A DNA stretch of 64,000 nt from the NCBI RefSeq assembly GCF_022829515.1, contig NZ_JAKSYL010000178.1, positions 56,559-120,558 on the forward strand, read 5' to 3'. Under the pieces are notes generated by a model. It ran no database searches, had not been told where the DNA came from, and worked only from the letters and a program-made list of their open reading frames with translations. How positions within the stretch are numbered: the stretch's first letter is position 1; each line of letters begins with the position of its first letter. Origin of the DNA: Methylobacterium sp. J-048. GTDB taxonomy: Bacteria; Pseudomonadota; Alphaproteobacteria; Rhizobiales; Beijerinckiaceae. Positions 60,416 through 64,000 of the stretch are shown in pieces. A program made the translations under genes and the position numbers.

Positions 60416-62580
60416 AGGCGCAGCACTTCGCCGCCGAGGTGTCCCGCCTCGGTTCGGCAGCCGATGACCAGCGTCACGGTGATCGCGCCAGGCCTAACGG
60501 CGCCAACGGCACTATTGGCACAGGGGGGTCTGGTTCCTGGCCGGAGCCAGACCTGAGCCTGCTCGGCACCGGTCGGCGCTCGCCGCCGGCCTTCCCTCTC
60601 CATCTGCTCGGCCCCTGGGCCGGCTGGTGCGAGCGCAAGGCCAAGGGCGCGTCCGCGCCGGTGGACTATGTGGCGGTTGCCCTTCTCGCCAGCGTCGGCG
60701 CCACCATCGCCAACGTGCGCTGGCCCCAGGCCGGTACCGCGTGGTCGGAACCGCCGATCTTGTGGTGCGCGGAGGTTGGGCCGCCATCCTCATCCAAGTC
60801 GCCGAGCATGGATGCAGCCTTCAACCTCGTGCGCTTCGCCGAGGATCGGATGGCCGACGGATTCGAGGCGGTTCAGCAGGAGTACGCCACCGCCAAGCAG
60901 GCCTGCGAGGCCCGGGTCGAGGCGTGGAAGATCGAGGTCCGCACCGCCGTGAAGAACGGCGACCCGCCGCCCGCGATGCCGGCCGACGCGCAGGAGCCGC
61001 CCGCGCCGGTTCGGCCGCGGATTCGGGTGGCGGATGCCACGGTCGAGGCGCTGGGAGCCCTGGCGGCCGGTCTGCCGCGCGGCCTGCTGCTCGTGCGGGA
61101 CGAACTGGCCGGCTGGCTCGGCGCCTTTGATAAGTACGGTGGCGGCGGCTCCGACCGGGCGTTTGCGATCGAGATGTATGGCGGGCGTGCCTACGTCGTG
61201 GACCGGATGAAGAACCCGGAGCCGCTGCGGATCCGGCATCTCAGCATCGGCGTGCTCGGTGGTGTCCAGCCGGACAAGCTGGAGATGATCCTGAACGGTC
61301 CCGACGACGGGTTGGCCTCGCGACTGCTCTGGGCGTGGCCGGAGACGAAACCGGACTTCAACCTCGCCCGCGGCGCGCAGGACGACGGGCCGATGCAGCG
61401 CGCGTTTGCCCGCCTCACCGATCTGCTTCAGCTCTATGACGAGTTCGGCCACCCGGAGCCGGTGTTGGTGCCGCTCGCCCGCGAGGCTGAGGATCGGCTG
61501 GAGGCATTCGCCCGGGACATCGTCGAGCGCTGCCACGTGGCCAGCGGCCTGCTCGCCGGCACTCTTGGCAAGGCCCGCGGGCACGCCCTGCGTCTGTCCG
61601 CCGTGCTGGAGTTCCTGTGGTGGTGTGGCGGCTCCGATCAGGCCGAACCGCAGGTCATCTCGCCGAACGCGGTCACCGCGGCGGCCGACCTGTTGAACGC
61701 CTACTTCCTGCCGATGGCCGAGCGGGTTTTCGGCGACGCCACGATTCCGATGGTGGAGCGGCGTGGGATGCTATTGGCACAGCACCTCCGGCAGAACCGA
61801 CTGCCCGAGTTCAACGCCCGCGAGGTCCGACGCCAAGTCGGCGGCATGCTGCGGGACGCGGCCGACATGGATGCGGCCTGCAAGCAGCTCGTCGAGGCCG
61901 GGCTGATCCGGCCGCGCTTCACCCGGGCCGGCGAGGTGAAGGGCCGGAAGTCTCAGAGCTACGAGGTTCACCCGGAGGTCGCTGTCACCCGCCCTTTTGC
62001 CGGTAGCCCGGTTCCTGAGCGATCTTACCCCCCTGTGCCAATAGTGCCATTAGCGCCAATAGCTCCGAAAACTGACCTAACGGCACAAACGGCACAAACG
62101 GCACAGGGGGGTAAGATAAATTCGGACGCGGCCTCCGAGGAACGGTTGGTGGCCGTCTACGACGCGTTCGCTGCCAACGACGCGTCCGCCCCAACGCTGT
62201 TCGCCCAGATCATGGATGAGATCGGCATCGACGAGATCATGCGCCTGGGCGCCATCGCTCGGGAGAAGATCAACCGCGCCTACGTCGAGATGGGACCGGC
62301 CGAGCGCGCACGGTTCCATCAGCGGCATGGCGTCGGAGTTCTGGTCGGCGCGCGTCCGGAGCCGAAGCGGAAGGGCAAGATCCAAGAACCGGTGCCGTTC
62401 ACTGATAACACTCGGCGCCGGCTTGCCGACCACTACCGGAACCTGCGTCACTCCTCCGGGGCGATCGAGAAAACCGCGCTCCTCCGGCACAACGTGCTGG
62501 CGATCTGGGCGCATGATGGCATCCCGGAAGATTTCTTGGATGATTTACGGGCGCATGATGCAGCTGAGGCGCTGCCGTGA
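60412..62580 (+). CDS. DUF3987 helicase/primase-like protein of the element
   Basis: A 722-residue protein with a DUF3987 core. The phosphate-loop-like stretch EVGPPSSSKSP is at residues 121-131 (GPPSSSKS, with a Ser where the second Walker A Gly is expected) and the Walker B-like LLLVRDELAGWL is near 225-236. DUF3987 proteins are carried by islands and prophages and are related to replicative helicases or primases. The central and C-terminal parts (about 420-530) are helical with a winged-helix look (NAREVRRQVGGMLRDAADMD). A low-complexity Pro/Ala/Thr/Gln linker (539-568) is encoded by inverted repeats described separately. Confidence 0.8.
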   Translation: MKAQHFAAEVSRLGSAADDQRHGDRARPNGANGTIGTGGSGSWPEPDLSLLGTGRRSPPAFPLHLLGPWAGWCERKAKGASAPVDYVAVALLASVGATIANVRWPQAGTAWSEPPILWCAEVGPPSSSKSPSMDAAFNLVRFAEDRMADGFEAVQQEYATAKQACEARVEAWKIEVRTAVKNGDPPPAMPADAQEPPAPVRPRIRVADATVEALGALAAGLPRGLLLVRDELAGWLGAFDKYGGGGSDRAFAIEMYGGRAYVVDRMKNPEPLRIRHLSIGVLGGVQPDKLEMILNGPDDGLASRLLWAWPETKPDFNLARGAQDDGPMQRAFARLTDLLQLYDEFGHPEPVLVPLAREAEDRLEAFARDIVERCHVASGLLAGTLGKARGHALRLSAVLEFLWWCGGSDQAEPQVISPNAVTAAADLLNAYFLPMAERVFGDATIPMVERRGMLLAQHLRQNRLPEFNAREVRRQVGGMLRDAADMDAACKQLVEAGLIRPRFTRAGEVKGRKSQSYEVHPEVAVTRPFAGSPVPERSYPPVPIVPLAPIAPKTDLTAQTAQTAQGGKINSDAASEERLVAVYDAFAANDASAPTLFAQIMDEIGIDEIMRLGAIAREKINRAYVEMGPAERARFHQRHGVGVLVGARPEPKRKGKIQEPVPFTDNTRRRLADHYRNLRHSSGAIEKTALLRHNVLAIWAHDGIPEDFLDDLRAHDAAEALP
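60493..60529 (+). repeat. Iteron-like array 1 in the DUF3987 gene
   Basis: Three units of about nine bases (CGGCGCCAA, CGGCACTAT, TGGCACAGG) end in GGGGGGT. The last 22 bases, 60508-60529, recur exactly in reverse complement at 62027-62048. The array encodes the N-terminal Asn/Gly/Thr stretch of the protein (about residues 28-41). Confidence 0.6.
62022..62117. repeat. Inverted iteron-like arrays 2 and 3 in the DUF3987 gene
   Basis: Arms 62022-62039 and 62100-62117 are a perfect 18-base inverted repeat. Each arm continues inward as about three 9-base units (left GTGCCAATA, GTGCCATTA, GCGCCAATA; right CGGCACAAA twice, then CGGCACAGG). The spacer is 60 bases. They encode VPIVPLAPIAP and TAQTAQTAQ, low-complexity linker sequence. 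Confidence 0.7.
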
Positions 62581-62600
62581 TGTCGGCCGATCCTTTCTCC

Positions 62601-62969
62601 TTAGATACCTACGCTAGCTGCGCCTGCATCAGCAGCCTGTTTGACGGTGGCGCCCTTGCGCAGGGCTGCAGCTATTGCGGCCGAGGCCGTATCGATTGCG
62701 CTAGCACGCTCGTCACCGTAGTCGCGCGCGCTGTTCATCTCGGATCCCACCCGTGCGTAGAAATTATCCGGGAAGCGCTTACTCATGCGCTCCCTCAATA
62801 TAGCCGTCGCGCTGCGATAGTCGCCGTCAAAATCAGCCGACATATTGCCGGAATTGGAATTGTAACTACCATTATCTCGCGACTCATAACCCTCATTGTC
62901 GTCGGACGCACTTGCTCTGAACGTAAAAAAAGCGACGATCTTCGAAAACAAACTCTTGTTAGTATTCAT
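62601..62969 (-). CDS. Element-borne Ala/Ser-rich protein of unknown function
   Basis: A 122-residue protein starting MNTNKSLFSKIVAFFTFRAS. The N-terminus is moderately hydrophobic. The middle is Asp/Ser/Asn/Tyr-rich (DDNEGYESRDNGSYNSNSGN) and the C-terminal half is helical and Ala-rich (DTASAAIAAALRKGATVKQA). A GAGGAAA ribosome site lies about 9 bases upstream of the ATG. Codon usage is A+T-richer than the chromosome. The strand is opposite to the rest of the element. I do not recognise it. Confidence 0.65.
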   Translation of the reverse strand: MNTNKSLFSKIVAFFTFRASASDDNEGYESRDNGSYNSNSGNMSADFDGDYRSATAILRERMSKRFPDNFYARVGSEMNSARDYGDERASAIDTASAAIAAALRKGATVKQAADAGAASVGI

Positions 62970-63055
62970 TGGATTTCCTCAAAAAGACGGCGTCGAACGC
63001 GCCTTCCTCTTCCATCAAGCACTCGGCAGCATCGAAAAAGTTCCGGAGCCCTGCC

Positions 63056-63493
63056 ATGACGCTTACCGAACGCGACCGCTTCGAGAAGTGCCTCTCCCTA
63101 GCCAAGCGCGGAGCTACAGCCGGCGAACGAGCTGCCGGCCTTGCCGCAGCCGAGCGTGTTGCTGCCTCCGCCGGCATGACGCTGGCAGAAGCCAAGGTTG
63201 CTCTCGGAAGCTCTCGACCAGCGCCGCCAAGAATGGATTGGCCGTGGCCATCGCCCCGCGCGGCACGGAGGACCCCGCCGAGGGCGAAAGCCAAGCGCCC
63301 CGTGAAGCCGCCGACCTTGGAGGAGGTGCTTCAGCAGAGGGCTGAAGCCGAGGCGGAAAAGCGCCGGGCAACGGCCGCAACGGAGCGCAGGCTGCTGAAG
63401 GTACTGGCTGAGCAGGCTGCCTACGAGGCGCAGCAGCGAGAGATGCAAGCCGAGCGTGATTGGGAGTGGGCGCGATCCCGGGCGAACGTCTGA
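63056..63493 (+). CDS. Element-borne DUF2786-like small protein
   Basis: A 145-residue protein starting MTLTERDRFEKCLSLAKRGA. The first 50 residues have the helical pattern LAKRGATAGERAAGLAAAER and AASAGMTLAEA that resembles the DUF2786 N-terminal block of phage and island proteins. The C-terminal half is a Lys/Arg/Glu-rich coiled coil (EAEAEKRRATAATERRLLKV). The frame is open 29 codons further upstream, but the ATG at 63056 follows a GGAG motif. Confidence 0.6.
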   Translation: MTLTERDRFEKCLSLAKRGATAGERAAGLAAAERVAASAGMTLAEAKVALGSSRPAPPRMDWPWPSPRAARRTPPRAKAKRPVKPPTLEEVLQQRAEAEAEKRRATAATERRLLKVLAEQAAYEAQQREMQAERDWEWARSRANV

Positions 63494-63585
63494 AACTTAT
63501 TCGGAGGGAGGTGCGTATCGGCTCGCGTACCTCTTTCGGCTAATCCGCGTGCCGGCTTGATGGTGGATCCATTCCCATCGGCGTA

Positions 63586-63843
63586 ATGCGACGGATGCCG
63601 GAAGGTGCAAATGAATTTATGGAGTTAGGGTATTCAATCGTGACGCCACACATGATCCGCGCAATGGACACTATCTGCAAATTTCTCAATCTTGATTTTC
63701 CTTCTCAGGATAGCGGAAAGCACATTGCTTTCCAAAATGTGTCTATGCCTTTTCGCAAAATTATCATGCTTGCGCTGGTTGGGGTAATGTGGGCGGTAGT
63801 TATTGGCGCCGCTGGATATTTAATTGCGACGAATTTTCGATAG
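63586..63843 (+). CDS. Element-borne small membrane protein
   Basis: An 85-residue protein with one C-terminal membrane helix (IIMLALVGVMWAVVIGAAGY, about 59-78) and a soluble N-terminal part (GANEFMELGYSIVTPHMIRA). The start may be the first or second ATG (63586 or 63595). The gene is A+T-rich. The function is unknown. Confidence 0.5.
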   Translation: MRRMPEGANEFMELGYSIVTPHMIRAMDTICKFLNLDFPSQDSGKHIAFQNVSMPFRKIIMLALVGVMWAVVIGAAGYLIATNFR

Positions 63844-64000
63844 TACATGGCCTAAATTAAAGTCGATAAAATTTTAGCAAAAACATCGAAGCTGAATCGA
63901 TGTGACGAATTGTTCTTTTTGTCGCAACAAATTCTGCATCGCCTTATGCACGCTACCGTTGTACCATCCTGGCTCTTCCTCGCTTTAGGGGGATTAAGCG
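63844..64000. other. Right edge of the window, low G+C
   Basis: No gene start is resolved in the last 157 bases. The sequence is A+T-rich like the two preceding element genes, so the element continues past 64000. Confidence 0.4.

Noticed and set aside
60493..60529. Array 1 as a CRISPR or minisatellite
   Set aside because: Units are only about nine bases and contiguous, without spacers, and occur in a coding frame.

Overview
The window is high-G+C DNA with alphaproteobacterial gene content: a kdp potassium operon, several methyl-accepting chemotaxis proteins, a PQQ-type sugar dehydrogenase, DUF2336 and DUF6880 proteins, ZapE and ubiE-ubiB. The mix and codon usage suggest Methylobacteriaceae or a close Hyphomicrobiales relative. 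This is inference from gene families, not a database match. Positions 1-57547 look like ordinary chromosome. From 57548 to the right edge the sequence looks like the integrase end of an integrated element.

Layout. 2-2362: end of an unknown gene, a small unknown protein, an FMN reductase and a Ser/Thr/Ala-rich protein with a His cluster. 2652-12081: the potassium locus, running small peptide-kdpF-kdpA-small membrane protein-kdpB-kdpC, then a HExxH membrane protein, then kdpD-kdpE. KdpFABC is the high-affinity ATP-driven K+ pump and KdpDE its two-component control. 13121-18842: tRNA-Asn, two tandem paralogous chemoreceptors, a palindromic repeat and tRNA-Cys. 19009-20834: ureD coupled to arginase (arginine to urea). 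21260-25576: a third chemoreceptor, convergent with an OmpR-type two-component pair. 25729-41365: metabolic and envelope genes (acyl-CoA dehydrogenase, GH15 glucoamylase, DUF2336 plus lytic transglycosylase, flavin reductase and nitroreductase, an EamA exporter, a PRC-barrel protein, DUF2231 plus a sorbosone-type dehydrogenase, an AraC regulator). 41613-47476: tRNA-Lys, leuA and leuB facing away from each other, then ubiE-ubiB. 47505-57524: a hybrid histidine kinase coupled to zapE, a GNAT acetyltransferase, comF, a methyltransferase coupled to DUF427, DUF6880 and small proteins.

The element. A 3' fragment of tRNA-Leu(TAA) at 57548-57602 is followed at once by a tyrosine integrase, an unknown gene, an AlpA-like regulator, two small genes, a DUF3987 helicase/primase-like gene, and then low-G+C genes of unknown function. 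This is the layout of an integrative element inserted at the anticodon loop of a tRNA-Leu gene. Its far end and the restored tRNA should lie beyond 64000. Three arrays of about 9-bp repeats sit inside the DUF3987 gene, two of them as arms of an inverted repeat. They are not explained by the protein and are the most unusual signal in the window.

Several gene pairs overlap by 1-8 bases and are probably translationally coupled: kdpD-kdpE, arginase-ureD, response regulator-kinase, transglycosylase-DUF2336, DUF2231-sorbosone dehydrogenase, zapE-hybrid kinase, methyltransferase-DUF427 and integrase-unknown gene.
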